Source: Camelimonas lactis
GTDB taxonomy: Bacteria > Pseudomonadota > Alphaproteobacteria > Rhizobiales > Beijerinckiaceae
Assembly (NCBI RefSeq): GCF_004342915.1
Contig: NZ_SLWL01000022.1
Location: forward strand, 1 to 34,936
Reading direction: 5' to 3'
DNA length: 34,936 nucleotides
The notes below the pieces were generated by a model that saw nothing but the letters and a program-made list of their open reading frames with translations, had not been told where the DNA came from and did no database searches. Positions 1-8,496 of the stretch are shown here, piece by piece. Each line of letters starts with the position of its first letter. Within the stretch, counting starts at the first letter, position 1. Made by a program: the position numbers and the translations under genes.

Positions 1-93
1 GCCCACGATGCCGTGGAAATGCTGCCCATGATCGCGTGGAACGCGCGCCCATCATCCGGTGGAATCAGTGCCCACCATCCCGTGGAACACGCA
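1..93 (+). repeat. Array of 23-bp repeats, IS21-type terminal repeats (left)
   Basis: Four units beginning at 1, 24, 47 and 70 (exact 23-bp period) follow the pattern GCCCAYnATnncGTGGAA plus a 5-bp spacer. After the last unit the array ends with CGCA at 90-93, and trbG coding sequence begins immediately. The same units occur in inverted orientation at the right end of the window and stop at the mirror sequence TGCG. Several short repeats at each end and TG...CA tips are typical of IS21-family elements, so this is read as the end of an IS lying outside the window. No transposase is visible, so the family is an inference. Confidence 0.7.
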
Positions 94-616
94 GTGAGGG
101 TTTGACCAGCACATGCACGCGCCGGGTCGTGCCGCTGCCGCTCTCGGTATCACCGATGATCCAGCGCGTGGTATCACCGGCAGCGATCGGGCCGGCGCCG
201 GTCAGGCTTTCGCCGGGTTCGAGTGCGATATCGGTGATCTGGCCGGGTGCGGCATAGACCTGATACAGGGCGCCCTCGCTCCAGGGATAGATCTGGATGG
301 CGTTGTAGTAGCCCTCCCGGCGCGGCTCGACACGGGCCGCCGCATTGGCATTCTGAACCCGGTCGGTCGGCGTGGTTGCGGTGGGTCCCCCACGCGCCGG
401 CGTCCAGCCCGGCGGAATGTGCAGCGGCTTCGGCCGATCATCCCTCAGCACAGCGGGAACGACCGGCAATGCCGGCACATCGGAATCGTAGCGGATCTGC
501 GGCGGCTTCTGCGGCGTCGCGCATCCGGCCAGCGCAGCGGTGGACAGGAGCACGGCAACAAAGGCGGGTTTGCGGAAAGAAGGGGTTCCGGTTGTACGGA
601 TCGGCGGCTTCTTCAT
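65..616 (-). pseudogene. trbG: trbG, 3'-truncated (VirB9-like outer-membrane core protein)
   Basis: TrbG is the VirB9/CagX-family component of the outer-membrane core of the type IV secretion channel. The start at 616 overlaps the trbF stop as ATGA. Residues 1-32 form a lipoprotein signal ending in LAGC (Cys32). A periplasmic domain follows, with YPWSEGALYQVYAAPGQITDI, typical of the N-terminal VirB9 domain. Native sequence ends after VLVKPSL at about position 94, where the repeat array begins. The frame then runs through repeat DNA to a stop at 65. About 175 native residues remain of a family that usually has about 300 or more, so the conserved C-terminal VirB9 domain is gone. The longer frame up to 730 is inside trbF and was not used. 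Confidence 0.88.
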
Positions 617-1302
617 TCGCCCATCTCCCGCGACCACGATATTGCATTGACGTAGATGCCGAGGGGATTGGCCTTGAGCCGATCGGCATCGCGGGGCGTC
701 TGGATTACGATGGTCAGGATCGCGGTCCATCGTTCGGTAGTGGAAAGCTGGCCGTTCTCGTAGCGTCGCTCGATCCAGGCGACGCGGAAGCTGTCCGGAG
801 ATGCGCGAATGACGCTGGAAACCTCGACGGCAACCTGCTGCTTGCCGACCTTGGTGAACGGGTCGTTAGACCGTGCGTAGTCGTTCAGTGCTGTCGCGCC
901 GCGATCCGTCGTCCAGTCATAGGCGCGGAGCCAGTTCTGGCGAACGATGATGGGATCGGCGGGAATGCTCCTGACCTGTTCGATGAAACGCGCCAGATGC
1001 CATGCGACCTGCGGATCTGTTGGACGATAGTCGGCCGTGGCGGAGGCGACGGTCTGGGCCTGGCCGAGCTTGTCGACCTGCACGACCCAGGGCACGACGG
1101 TCCCGCGCGTGGACTGCCAGACGAGTGCTGCGGCAAAGCCTGCCGAAAGGATCAGGCTGGCGAACGCCATAAACCTCCAGTTTCTCGCCTGCACGCGGGC
1201 GGAGCCTATACGCTCGTCCCAAACTTGTGCGGCCTTCTGATACGGTGTCTCGGGTTGCGGCGTCTTGCCGTAATGGGCAGCCGGTCGTTTGAACAAGCTC
1301 AT
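613..1302 (-). CDS. trbF: Conjugal transfer protein TrbF (VirB8-like)
   Basis: A 229-residue bitopic inner-membrane protein of the mating-pair-formation apparatus. The VirB8/TrbF family forms a scaffold linking the inner-membrane complex to the outer core. It has a short cytoplasmic N-terminus, one hydrophobic helix at about residues 44-62, and a periplasmic domain opening with PWVVQVDKLG, a family hallmark. Length is normal. The start at 1302 overlaps the trbL stop (ATGA) and the stop overlaps the trbG start, so translation is probably coupled within the trb operon. Confidence 0.95.
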   Translation of the reverse strand: MSLFKRPAAHYGKTPQPETPYQKAAQVWDERIGSARVQARNWRFMAFASLILSAGFAAALVWQSTRGTVVPWVVQVDKLGQAQTVASATADYRPTDPQVAWHLARFIEQVRSIPADPIIVRQNWLRAYDWTTDRGATALNDYARSNDPFTKVGKQQVAVEVSSVIRASPDSFRVAWIERRYENGQLSTTERWTAILTIVIQTPRDADRLKANPLGIYVNAISWSREMGE

Positions 1303-2672
1303 GAGCGGTCACTTTCGGAGAGATTAACGGAAGAGCCGCCGCCATGACTGTCGCCGGATCGCACCGCATGGGCGGCAGCGGAGACGCCGTGACTGAAGTG
1401 CTGGCCGCGTTTCATGCGCCTGGCCCAATCGGGAACGCCATTTCCCGAAGCCGCGGGGGCGGCGGCAAAAGAACCGTCGTTGGCGGCCTCAGCACCACCG
1501 ACGGTGCAGAGTGTGGAAGAGCCGCCGGTTGCGCTGAAGCCGCCTTTCACGCCATCGGAGAAATTCGACTTGACGCTTTCGGCCGCGCGACCGGCTGCGC
1601 GCTTGAGCGGCGAGACGGCGGCCGAGCCAGCGCCGCGCGCGACACCACCAAGACCGGACGCCATGCCCGAGGCGCCGGTCTGGCCCATCGATCCGAGATT
1701 GTAAGCGGTCGAGGCGGCACCTGCAGCCGCTGCGCCACCACGAACAGCGGCCGCGCCACCGGACAAAGCTGCGGCGCCACCCCGTAAGGCGAGGCCAGCC
1801 CCGCCGCCTGCGGCAAATGCTGCGCCGCCGACGGCAAGGCCGGTGCCGACCGCAGCACCTGCACCGAGCTGCGGGCCGCCCGAAACGAGACCGTTGGCGA
1901 TGCCCGGTCCGAAGATGCCGAGGCCGACCAGGGAAAGTGCTGCGAGCACGATCGCCATCGCATCGTCGATCGTGGGCGTGACCCCGCCGAAGCCGGAGGT
2001 GAACTCGCTGAACAACGTCGAGCCTATGCCGATGATGACAGCGAGCACCAGCACCTTGATACCGGAAGAGACGACACTGCCGAGGACCCTTTCGGCCATG
2101 AAGGCCGTCTTCCCAAACAATCCGAACGGGATGAGGACAAATCCGGCGAGAACGGTCAGCTTGAATTCGATCAGCGTGACGAACAACTGGATCGCCAAAA
2201 TAAAGAAAGCCAAGAGGACGAGCGCCCAGGCGAACAGCAGGCATGCGATCTGGATGAAATTCTCGAAGAACGCGACCCAGCCCATGAGGTCGGAAATGGA
2301 TTCCAGGAGCGGCCGGGCCGCGTCGAGACCGACTTGCGCCACCCGGCCGGGACGAAGGAGGTCCGCCGTCGAAAAGCCGGTGCCGGAGCCTTTGAGGCCG
2401 AGGCCGGCGAAGCTCTCGAAGATGATCCTCGCCAGATTGTTCCAATTGTCGATGATGTAGGCGAAAGCCCCGACGAACAGGGTCTTCTTCACCAGTCGAG
2501 CGATGATGTCGTCGTCGGCGTCCCAGCTCCAGAACAGGGCGGCGAGCGTCACGTCGATGACGATCAGCGTGGTGGCGATGAAGGCGACCTCGCCGCCGAG
2601 AAGACCGAACCCGCTGTCGATATAAGAGGTGAAGACCCCGAGGAAATTGTCGATGACGCCGCTGCCGCCCAT
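1299..2672 (-). CDS. trbL: P-type conjugative transfer protein TrbL (VirB6-like)
   Basis: A 457-residue polytopic inner-membrane channel component of the VirB6/TrbL family. The N-terminal half carries several hydrophobic helices, including segments around residues 25-48, 65-80, 140-165 and 170-190. The C-terminal half is a long Gly/Ala-rich low-complexity region followed by a basic, Ser-rich tail, as usual for TrbL in this lineage. The start at 2672 lies 3 nt after the trbK-alt stop. The end overlaps trbF by 4 nt. Confidence 0.93.
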   Translation of the reverse strand: MGGSGVIDNFLGVFTSYIDSGFGLLGGEVAFIATTLIVIDVTLAALFWSWDADDDIIARLVKKTLFVGAFAYIIDNWNNLARIIFESFAGLGLKGSGTGFSTADLLRPGRVAQVGLDAARPLLESISDLMGWVAFFENFIQIACLLFAWALVLLAFFILAIQLFVTLIEFKLTVLAGFVLIPFGLFGKTAFMAERVLGSVVSSGIKVLVLAVIIGIGSTLFSEFTSGFGGVTPTIDDAMAIVLAALSLVGLGIFGPGIANGLVSGGPQLGAGAAVGTGLAVGGAAFAAGGGAGLALRGGAAALSGGAAAVRGGAAAAGAASTAYNLGSMGQTGASGMASGLGGVARGAGSAAVSPLKRAAGRAAESVKSNFSDGVKGGFSATGGSSTLCTVGGAEAANDGSFAAAPAASGNGVPDWARRMKRGQHFSHGVSAAAHAVRSGDSHGGGSSVNLSESDRS

Positions 2673-2675
2673 GGA

Positions 2676-2969
2676 TCACTGTCCTTCGATGGTCTGTGGG
2701 GCGGCCGGTACGGACGTCCTGCCGAGGAAGCGGTCTCGCGTTTGCGACCAGATGCGCAGGCATTCGGCGTCGTTCGTTGCGGCCTGCCCGAGCTGCTGGC
2801 ACCGGCGCTGTCCAACGCGAAGTGGATCTGCCGGCGATCCGACGGCGGCCGTGGGGCGTGTCCATGGTGCGGGCGCCTCTCTCCTTCTGAGCATTTCGGT
2901 CGCCGTCGCGGTGATCGCGACGGCGACAAAGACGACGGCGCCCAAGCGGGCCAGCATCTTGCCGTCCAT
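2676..2969 (-). CDS. Putative entry exclusion protein TrbK-alt
   Basis: A 97-residue protein with one N-terminal membrane segment (about residues 6-24) and a short periplasmic region containing two cysteines in the pattern RRCQQLG...AECLRIW and a closing RFLGR. It lies between trbJ and trbL, where IncP-like systems carry the TrbK entry-exclusion lipoprotein. The family in this alphaproteobacterial trb cluster is called TrbK-alt. The frame is open much further upstream, but that part lies inside trbJ. The ATG at 2969, 11 nt after the trbJ stop, gives the usual family length. The exclusion role is by position and family, not shown here. Confidence 0.82.
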   Translation of the reverse strand: MDGKMLARLGAVVFVAVAITATATEMLRRREAPAPWTRPTAAVGSPADPLRVGQRRCQQLGQAATNDAECLRIWSQTRDRFLGRTSVPAAPQTIEGQ

Positions 2970-2980
2970 GGCCCACGCCC

Positions 2981-3733
2981 TCAGTTGAACATCTTGGCGC
3001 TGCCGGCCTGATAGCCGGAGCCCGGCGTCAGGAAGCGCTCGCGCTGCACGCGACCCTGTTCGGCCGCGGCGGCGCGTTCTGCCTCGGTGAGCGCGGTGGA
3101 CCGGCCATTGGCGGCAAGCAATGCCGTGAGGTCGGAGAGCTGCTGCGACTGGAGGGCGAGAAGCTGATTGCCTGCCTGTGCAGCCTGAAGCGCGCCGGTC
3201 GCGCTCTGGCTCTGACCAACCAGTTGCGACATCTCGGTGCGGTTGGTATCGATATTGCCAACGACGGTGGCCTGCACGCGCATGGCGTCCTGAAGTCCGC
3301 CGACGCTGTTCCTCCAGCGCTCCTTGGCATCGGCAACAAGCTGCGCATCGGTGGCCGACAGCGACACGTTGGCGTATTTCGACTGAAACGCCTGATCGAT
3401 CTGGCCGACATCGAAGGCGATGTTCTGCGCCCGGCTGAGAAGCTGCTGCGTGCGCTGAACGGATTGCTGTATCTGCTGGAGCGACGAATACGGCAGGCTC
3501 GCCAGATTGCGGGCCTGGTTGATGAGCATCTGCGCTTCGTTCTGAAGCGAGGTGATCTGGTTGTTGACCTGCTCCAGCGCCCGCGCGGCAGACAGCAGAT
3601 TTTGCGAGTAGTTCGTCGGGTCGTAGACGATCCAGGCGGCGGAAGCCGGCGGCGCCAGAACCAGCGAAGCCGGGCCTGAGACGGCAAGAAAGGATGCGGC
3701 AAGCAGCGCCGTGCGGGAATAACGGGTGTTCAT
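2981..3733 (-). CDS. trbJ: P-type conjugative transfer protein TrbJ (VirB5-like)
   Basis: A 250-residue exported protein of the TrbJ/VirB5 group, associated with the conjugative pilus tip. Residues 1-32 form a Sec signal peptide with likely cleavage after ASA, just before AWIVYDPTNY, a conserved start of mature TrbJ. The rest is Gln/Ala-rich and helical, with long heptad-like stretches. The start at 3733 was chosen over upstream in-frame codons because it has an AAGGAG ribosome binding site and overlaps the trbE stop as ATGA. Confidence 0.93.
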   Translation of the reverse strand: MNTRYSRTALLAASFLAVSGPASLVLAPPASAAWIVYDPTNYSQNLLSAARALEQVNNQITSLQNEAQMLINQARNLASLPYSSLQQIQQSVQRTQQLLSRAQNIAFDVGQIDQAFQSKYANVSLSATDAQLVADAKERWRNSVGGLQDAMRVQATVVGNIDTNRTEMSQLVGQSQSATGALQAAQAGNQLLALQSQQLSDLTALLAANGRSTALTEAERAAAAEQGRVQRERFLTPGSGYQAGSAKMFN

Positions 3734-6186
3734 GAGGAAGTCTCCTTGTCCGGCTGGAGGATGAGATTTGCGAGGTCGGGAATGAGGTCCGCGGCCCAGT
3801 CGACGCCGCGCAGACGCAGCCAGGCGGCAAGGAAGCCGTCCCGGCCGTGCTCGGCGAAGATGCGGGCGATGGCGGACTGATCGGTTTTCGAGGAGGCGGC
3901 CGTCAGTGCCAGGCCGACTTCGGACAGGCCGAGATCGAACAGGCGGTTCCCCCGGCGGCTCTGGCAGTAGTAGTCTTTTTTCGGGGTGGCCCTCGCGAGG
4001 ATCTCGATCTGGCGCGCATTCAGTCCGAAGCGCTGATAGATGGCGGTGATCTGCGGTTCGACGGCGCGTTCGTTCGGGAGAAGAAGACGCGTCGGGCAAC
4101 TTTCGATGATCGCCGGTGCAATCGCCGAATTGTCGATGTCGGAGAGCGACTGCGTGGCGAAGATGACCGAAGCGTTCTTTTTCCTGAGTGTCTTCAGCCA
4201 CTCCCGCAACTGCCCGGAAAAGGCTTCGTCATCGAGCGCCAGCCAACCTTCGTCGATGATGAGCATGGTGGGCGAGCCGTCGAGCCGGTCGCCGATACGA
4301 TGGAACAGATAGGACAGGACGGCCGGAGCAGCACCCGTGCCGACCAGGCCTTCGATTTCAAAAGCCTGCACCGACGCGCTGCCGAGATGTTCGGTTTCAG
4401 CATCGAGCAGCCGACCGTAGGGACCACCGATGCAATAGGGCCTGAGCGCCTGCTTCAGGTCGGTTGATTGCAACAGTACTGTCAGGCCGGTGATGGTGCG
4501 TTCCTCGACCGGCGCCGAGGCGAGCGAGGTCAGCGCCGCCCAGATGTGCTCCTTGACATCCGGCGTGATCGCGATGCTCTCGCGCGTCAGGATGGCGACG
4601 ATCCAGTCGGCCGCCCAGGCGCGTTCCGGCATGTCATGGATGCGCGCAAGCGGCTGGAGCGAGACAGAAAACGCATTCCCCTCGGTGAGGTCGCCGCCGA
4701 GATCATGCCAGTCGCCGCCCATGGCAAGGGCCGCGGCCCGGATCGAGCCGCCGAAATCGAACGCGAACACCTGGGATTGAGCGTAGCGCCGGAACTGGAG
4801 CGCCATGCAGGCGAGTAGCACGCTCTTGCCGGAGCCGGTCGGCCCGACGACCAGCGTGTGCCCGACGTCGCCGACATGAATGGAAAGCCGGAACGGGGTG
4901 CTTCCCTCGGTCTTGCCGAAGAGCAAGGGGGCGCTACCGAGATGGTCATCCCGTTCCGGTCCCGCCCACACGGCGGAGAGGGGGATCATGTGGGCAAGAT
5001 TGAGCGTCGAGATCGGCGGCTGGCGGACGTTGGCATAGACATGCCCCGGCAGCGAGCCGAGCCAGGCATCGACGGCATTGATGGTTTCGGACATCGCTGT
5101 GAAGTCCCGGCCCTGCACGACCTTCTCGACAAGCCGGAGCTTTTCGTCGGCAAGGCGGGGATCGGTGTCCCACACGGCAATGGTCGCCGTGACATAGGCC
5201 ATGCCGGCATAGTCGGCGCCGAGCTCCTGAAGCGCGATGTCCGCGTCGGCCGCCTTGTTCGCCGCGTCGGTGTCCACGAGAACCGACGCCTCGTTGGTCA
5301 TGACTTCTTTCAGGATCGCAGCGATCGACTTGCGCTTCGCAAACCACTGACGGCGAATTCGTGTGAGCAGCCGGATGGCGTCGGTCTTGTCGAGCAGGAT
5401 GGCGCGCGTCGACCAGCGATAGGGAAAGGCAAGCTTGTTCAGTTCGTCGAGAACTCCGGGCGTGGTCGCGGTCGGAAAGCCGACGATGGTGAGGATGCGC
5501 AGATGGGTGTTGCCAAGGCGCGGTTCCAGCCCGCCGGTCAGGGGCTGATCGGCCAGCAACGCGTCCAGATACATCGGCGTCTCGGGAACCCGGACGCGAT
5601 GCCGGTTGGTCGAGACAGTGGAATGCAGGTAGGTCAGCGTCTCGCTGTCGTCGAGCCAGTCGCATTCCGGCATGAAGCCGTCGAGCAGCGCCAGCACGCG
5701 ATCGGTGCGATCGATGAAGCCGCGCAGGAACTCTTTCGGATCGACGCCGGAGCGTTCACGGCCCTCATAGAGCCAGGTCTCGGCGCGGGCTGCGTCCTCG
5801 GCATGCGTGAGATAGGTGAAGGTGAGGAAGTAGCCGGAAATGAAATGGCTGCCCTGTTCCTCGAAATCGGCCTTGCGCTCGGCATCGAGCAATGCCGAGG
5901 CCGGATCTGGAAAACGGCTGTCGGGATAGGTTGCGGCCTCCTGGCGCTGCGCTTCCACGAAGATCGCCCAGCCAGAGCCGAGACGCCGGAAGGCATTGTT
6001 GAGGCGCGCGGCGACGGCGACCAGTTCGGCAGCGACGGCGGATTCGAGGTCTGGACCGCGAAATTGCGCGGTCCTTTGCAGCGATCCGTCCTTGTTCAGA
6101 ACGACGCCCTCGCCGACGAGCGCGGCCCAGGGCAGGAAATCCGCGAGGCGGCTGGCGGTGCGGCGATATTCGGCAAGGTTCAGCAT
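3730..6186 (-). CDS. trbE: Conjugal transfer ATPase TrbE (VirB4-like)
   Basis: An 818-residue VirB4-family ATPase that powers pilus assembly and substrate transfer at the inner membrane. It has an N-terminal CagE/TrbE domain and a C-terminal RecA-like domain with Walker A GPTGSGKS near residue 447 and Walker B TMLIIDEGW near residue 642. FATQSLSDI after Walker B is typical of the family. The start at 6186 (MLNLAEYRR) matches the family N-terminus. The open frame upstream to 6324 lies inside trbD. The stop overlaps trbJ. Confidence 0.96.
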   Translation of the reverse strand: MLNLAEYRRTASRLADFLPWAALVGEGVVLNKDGSLQRTAQFRGPDLESAVAAELVAVAARLNNAFRRLGSGWAIFVEAQRQEAATYPDSRFPDPASALLDAERKADFEEQGSHFISGYFLTFTYLTHAEDAARAETWLYEGRERSGVDPKEFLRGFIDRTDRVLALLDGFMPECDWLDDSETLTYLHSTVSTNRHRVRVPETPMYLDALLADQPLTGGLEPRLGNTHLRILTIVGFPTATTPGVLDELNKLAFPYRWSTRAILLDKTDAIRLLTRIRRQWFAKRKSIAAILKEVMTNEASVLVDTDAANKAADADIALQELGADYAGMAYVTATIAVWDTDPRLADEKLRLVEKVVQGRDFTAMSETINAVDAWLGSLPGHVYANVRQPPISTLNLAHMIPLSAVWAGPERDDHLGSAPLLFGKTEGSTPFRLSIHVGDVGHTLVVGPTGSGKSVLLACMALQFRRYAQSQVFAFDFGGSIRAAALAMGGDWHDLGGDLTEGNAFSVSLQPLARIHDMPERAWAADWIVAILTRESIAITPDVKEHIWAALTSLASAPVEERTITGLTVLLQSTDLKQALRPYCIGGPYGRLLDAETEHLGSASVQAFEIEGLVGTGAAPAVLSYLFHRIGDRLDGSPTMLIIDEGWLALDDEAFSGQLREWLKTLRKKNASVIFATQSLSDIDNSAIAPAIIESCPTRLLLPNERAVEPQITAIYQRFGLNARQIEILARATPKKDYYCQSRRGNRLFDLGLSEVGLALTAASSKTDQSAIARIFAEHGRDGFLAAWLRLRGVDWAADLIPDLANLILQPDKETSS

Positions 6187-6197
6187 GGTCGCGCTCC

Positions 6198-6479
6198 TCA
6201 GACCGCAAGGTGACCAGGGATGCGCAGATGACGGCGACCGACTTCCACGAACAGCGGATCGCGTTTCGCCGCCCAGACGGCGGCGAAATGGCCGACTGCC
6301 CAGATGGCGAGACCTACCAGCCAAAGGCGCAGGCCGAGGCCCACGGCTCCGGCGAGCGTTCCGTTCATGATGGCGATGGCGCGCGGAGCGCCGCCGAGCA
6401 GGATGTGTTCGGTCAGCGCCCGATGGACCGGGACATTGAGCCCCGGCACATCGTCGATCCGTAAGAGCGCCCCGGCCAT
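6198..6479 (-). CDS. trbD: Conjugal transfer protein TrbD (VirB3-like)
   Basis: A 93-residue VirB3-like inner-membrane protein that acts with the TrbE/VirB4 ATPase. It opens with a short hydrophilic arm containing VPVHRALTEHILLGG, typical of TrbD, followed by hydrophobic segments at about residues 33-70 and a charged tail. The ATG at 6479 shares its A with the trbC stop (TGATG). trbE begins 11 nt after the stop. Confidence 0.93.
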   Translation of the reverse strand: MAGALLRIDDVPGLNVPVHRALTEHILLGGAPRAIAIMNGTLAGAVGLGLRLWLVGLAIWAVGHFAAVWAAKRDPLFVEVGRRHLRIPGHLAV

Positions 6480-6862
6480 CAGACCAGTACCCCGCCGCCG
6501 AAGGAGAAGAAGCTCAGGAAGAAGGAGCTGGCGGCGAATGCAATCGACAGGCCGAAAACGATCTGGATCAGCCTGCGAAAACCGCCGCTTGTGTCGCCGA
6601 AGGCCAGCGCCAGGCCGGTGGCGATAATGATGATGACGGCGACGATCTTGGCCACCGGCCCCTCGATGGATTCGAGGATCGACTGAAGCGGCGCCTCCCA
6701 CGGCATGGAGGATCCGGAAGCATGAGCCGGCACGGCCGCCATCATCATAACGACGGCGAGCGTAGTCGGTCCCATGAGGTGCCGACGGATGCCGCGCAGA
6801 ACGGACGGTGCGCACGCCTGATCCGGCGCCGTGGGCAGGATGGGCGGAACATGGGAGGTCAT
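6479..6862 (-). CDS. trbC: TrbC, major pilin subunit (VirB2-like)
   Basis: A 127-residue prepilin. It has a long basic leader with a hydrophobic stretch at about 34-46 and likely signal cleavage after AHA (residue 48), then two membrane helices at about 70-88 and 99-122 separated by a short loop, the standard VirB2/TrbC plan. In IncP plasmids the TrbC C-terminus is trimmed and the pilin cyclised by the S26-type peptidase TraF. A TraF homologue is present at 13631-14176. The start overlaps the trbB stop (ATGA). Confidence 0.93.
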   Translation of the reverse strand: MTSHVPPILPTAPDQACAPSVLRGIRRHLMGPTTLAVVMMMAAVPAHASGSSMPWEAPLQSILESIEGPVAKIVAVIIIIATGLALAFGDTSGGFRRLIQIVFGLSIAFAASSFFLSFFSFGGGVLV

Positions 6863-7860
6863 GACTGTTCTCCTTTCGGGAGTGGTTGGCGATCAGGGGA
6901 AAGGTGAGCGGAAGCGACCCGGTAATCGCCGTCGGGGTCGAGCCCTTCGACGCGGGCGAGTTCGGAGAGCCGGCGCACGGAACCGCGACCGGAGAGAACC
7001 GCCACAATGTCGATGGTCTCGGCGATCAGTGCCTTGGGGACGGTGACGACAGCTTCCTGGATGAGCTGCTCGAGACGGCGGAGCGCGCCGATGCTGGTAC
7101 CGGCGTGGATGGTGCCGATGCCGCCGGGATGTCCCGTTCCCCACAGTTTGAGCAGGTCGAGAGCTTCGGGACCGCGCACCTCGCCGACGATGATGCGGTC
7201 AGGCCGGAAGCGCATGGCGGAGCGTGCCAGATCGGTCAGATTGGCGATGAAATCCTTGGTGCGCATCGGCACCTTGTTCTCGGACTGGCTTTGAAGCTCG
7301 CGGGTATCCTCGATGATGAGAAGCCGATCCTGCCCCTTCGCCACTTCGGCCAGCAGAGCATTGGTGAGTGTCGTCTTGCCGGTGCCCGTGCCGCCGGCGA
7401 CGAGGACATTGGCGTGCGATGCGACGGCCTCGCGCAGCAATGCCGCCTGATTGGCGGTCATCGTTCCTGCCGCAACATAGTCGTCGAGTGTGAACACCGA
7501 GATCGCCGGCTTGCGGATGGCGAAGGCCGGACCGGTGACGATCGGAGGCAGGAGACCTTCGAAGCGTTCGCCGCTGTCGGGCAGTTCGGCCGAAACACGT
7601 GGAGCGCCGGCATGAACTTCTGCGCCGACGTGGTGAGCAACCAGGCGGATGATGCGTTCGCCATCCGCGGGCAAGATGCGCTCGCCGGTGTCGGACATGC
7701 CTTCGGAGAGCCGGTCGATCCACAATCGCCCATCCGGATTGAGCATTACCTCGACGACACCGGGATCTTCCAGAAAGCGGGCGATGGATGCACCTAGCGC
7801 GGTGCGCAGCATCCGGGCGCCACGCGCAAAGCCTTCTGAATTTCGATGCGAGACTGCCAT
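6859..7860 (-). CDS. trbB: P-type conjugative transfer ATPase TrbB (VirB11-like)
   Basis: A 333-residue hexameric traffic ATPase of the GspE/VirB11 superfamily. Walker A GGTGTGKT is at residues 156-163, the Walker B/Asp-box region with [12 protein letters not shown] at 219-230, and the His box [14 protein letters not shown] at 241-254. It is the first gene of the trb mating-pair-formation operon. The 167 bp before it (7861-8027) carry no recognisable gene and probably hold a promoter or leader, though I could not assign boxes with confidence. Confidence 0.96.
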   Translation of the reverse strand: MAVSHRNSEGFARGARMLRTALGASIARFLEDPGVVEVMLNPDGRLWIDRLSEGMSDTGERILPADGERIIRLVAHHVGAEVHAGAPRVSAELPDSGERFEGLLPPIVTGPAFAIRKPAISVFTLDDYVAAGTMTANQAALLREAVASHANVLVAGGTGTGKTTLTNALLAEVAKGQDRLLIIEDTRELQSQSENKVPMRTKDFIANLTDLARSAMRFRPDRIIVGEVRGPEALDLLKLWGTGHPGGIGTIHAGTSIGALRRLEQLIQEAVVTVPKALIAETIDIVAVLSGRGSVRRLSELARVEGLDPDGDYRVASAHLSPDRQPLPKGEQS

Positions 7861-8027
7861 CCGATCCCCGTTTCTCGCCGAGGAAAATCAGACGGTCCCC
7901 GGATGGGGATGATTAAAGGAGCCAGAAATTATGCTGATTCAACAAGGAATTGGCGTCGTAGTAGCGTAGCGTGCAAATACAGGGAAACGGCGGTGCCGCG
8001 ATCTGCTTGATCTCGCGAAAGCCGTCA

Positions 8028-8492
8028 CTACTCGCCATGTGTGCCCATGCGCGGGGAGCCCTGACTGTCAGATGAGTCGGCGACATCCTCGGAGATTTCC
8101 TGCCGCAGTTTTGGCCCCTGAGCGAGCCGGCGGCCGAGTGCCGAGACGAATGCCTCATAGCGCTCGCCGGCCTTGGCTCGCGCCGCCTGTACGGCCGGTT
8201 CGGGCAGTGCTGGCGTGGTGGTGAGCCAGAAGCGAACGAACACGGCAAGCGTCTCGACCGAAATGCCGACATCACGTTCCAGCCGCGTCATGCGGCGATC
8301 GATCTGGTCGAGACGCTTGGTGATCAACGCCTCGCGCCGTTCGGCGTCGTCCGGCGACAGGAAGGAGGCGACGGCCGCCTCCACGATCAAGGACATCGGC
8401 TGCTCCCGGCGCGCCGAATAGTCCGAGAGCATCGTCATGACGTCGGGTTCGAGATAAACGGAGATCTGCGTCTTCTTTTTCCTGCCGGTCAT
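8028..8492 (-). CDS. CopG-type ribbon-helix-helix protein
   Basis: A 154-residue protein with a ribbon-helix-helix DNA-binding motif at residues 7-45 (QISVYLEPDVMTMLSDYSA, then a second helix), a charged helical stretch at about 48-75 that could be a short coiled coil, and a variable tail. It lies between the coupling-protein gene and trbB, where such elements usually carry a CopG-family gene. It may regulate the tra/trb genes or act as an accessory mobilisation protein. Both roles are inferred. The start at 8492 is 4 nt after the traG stop. An in-frame start at 8546 would overlap traG. Confidence 0.85.
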   Translation of the reverse strand: MTGRKKKTQISVYLEPDVMTMLSDYSARREQPMSLIVEAAVASFLSPDDAERREALITKRLDQIDRRMTRLERDVGISVETLAVFVRFWLTTTPALPEPAVQAARAKAGERYEAFVSALGRRLAQGPKLRQEISEDVADSSDSQGSPRMGTHGE

Positions 8493-8496
8493 GCGT

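Noticed and set aside
1-93. Short-period repeats at the ends as a CRISPR array or att sites
   Set aside because: The 5-bp gaps are too short for CRISPR spacers. The mirror orientation and CGCA/TGCG tips fit IS ends, and no tRNA gene or att-like core is present.
7861-8027. Definite sigma-70 promoter before trbB
   Set aside because: TTGAAT and TTTAAT boxes can be found but with 19-bp spacing, so I do not claim them.
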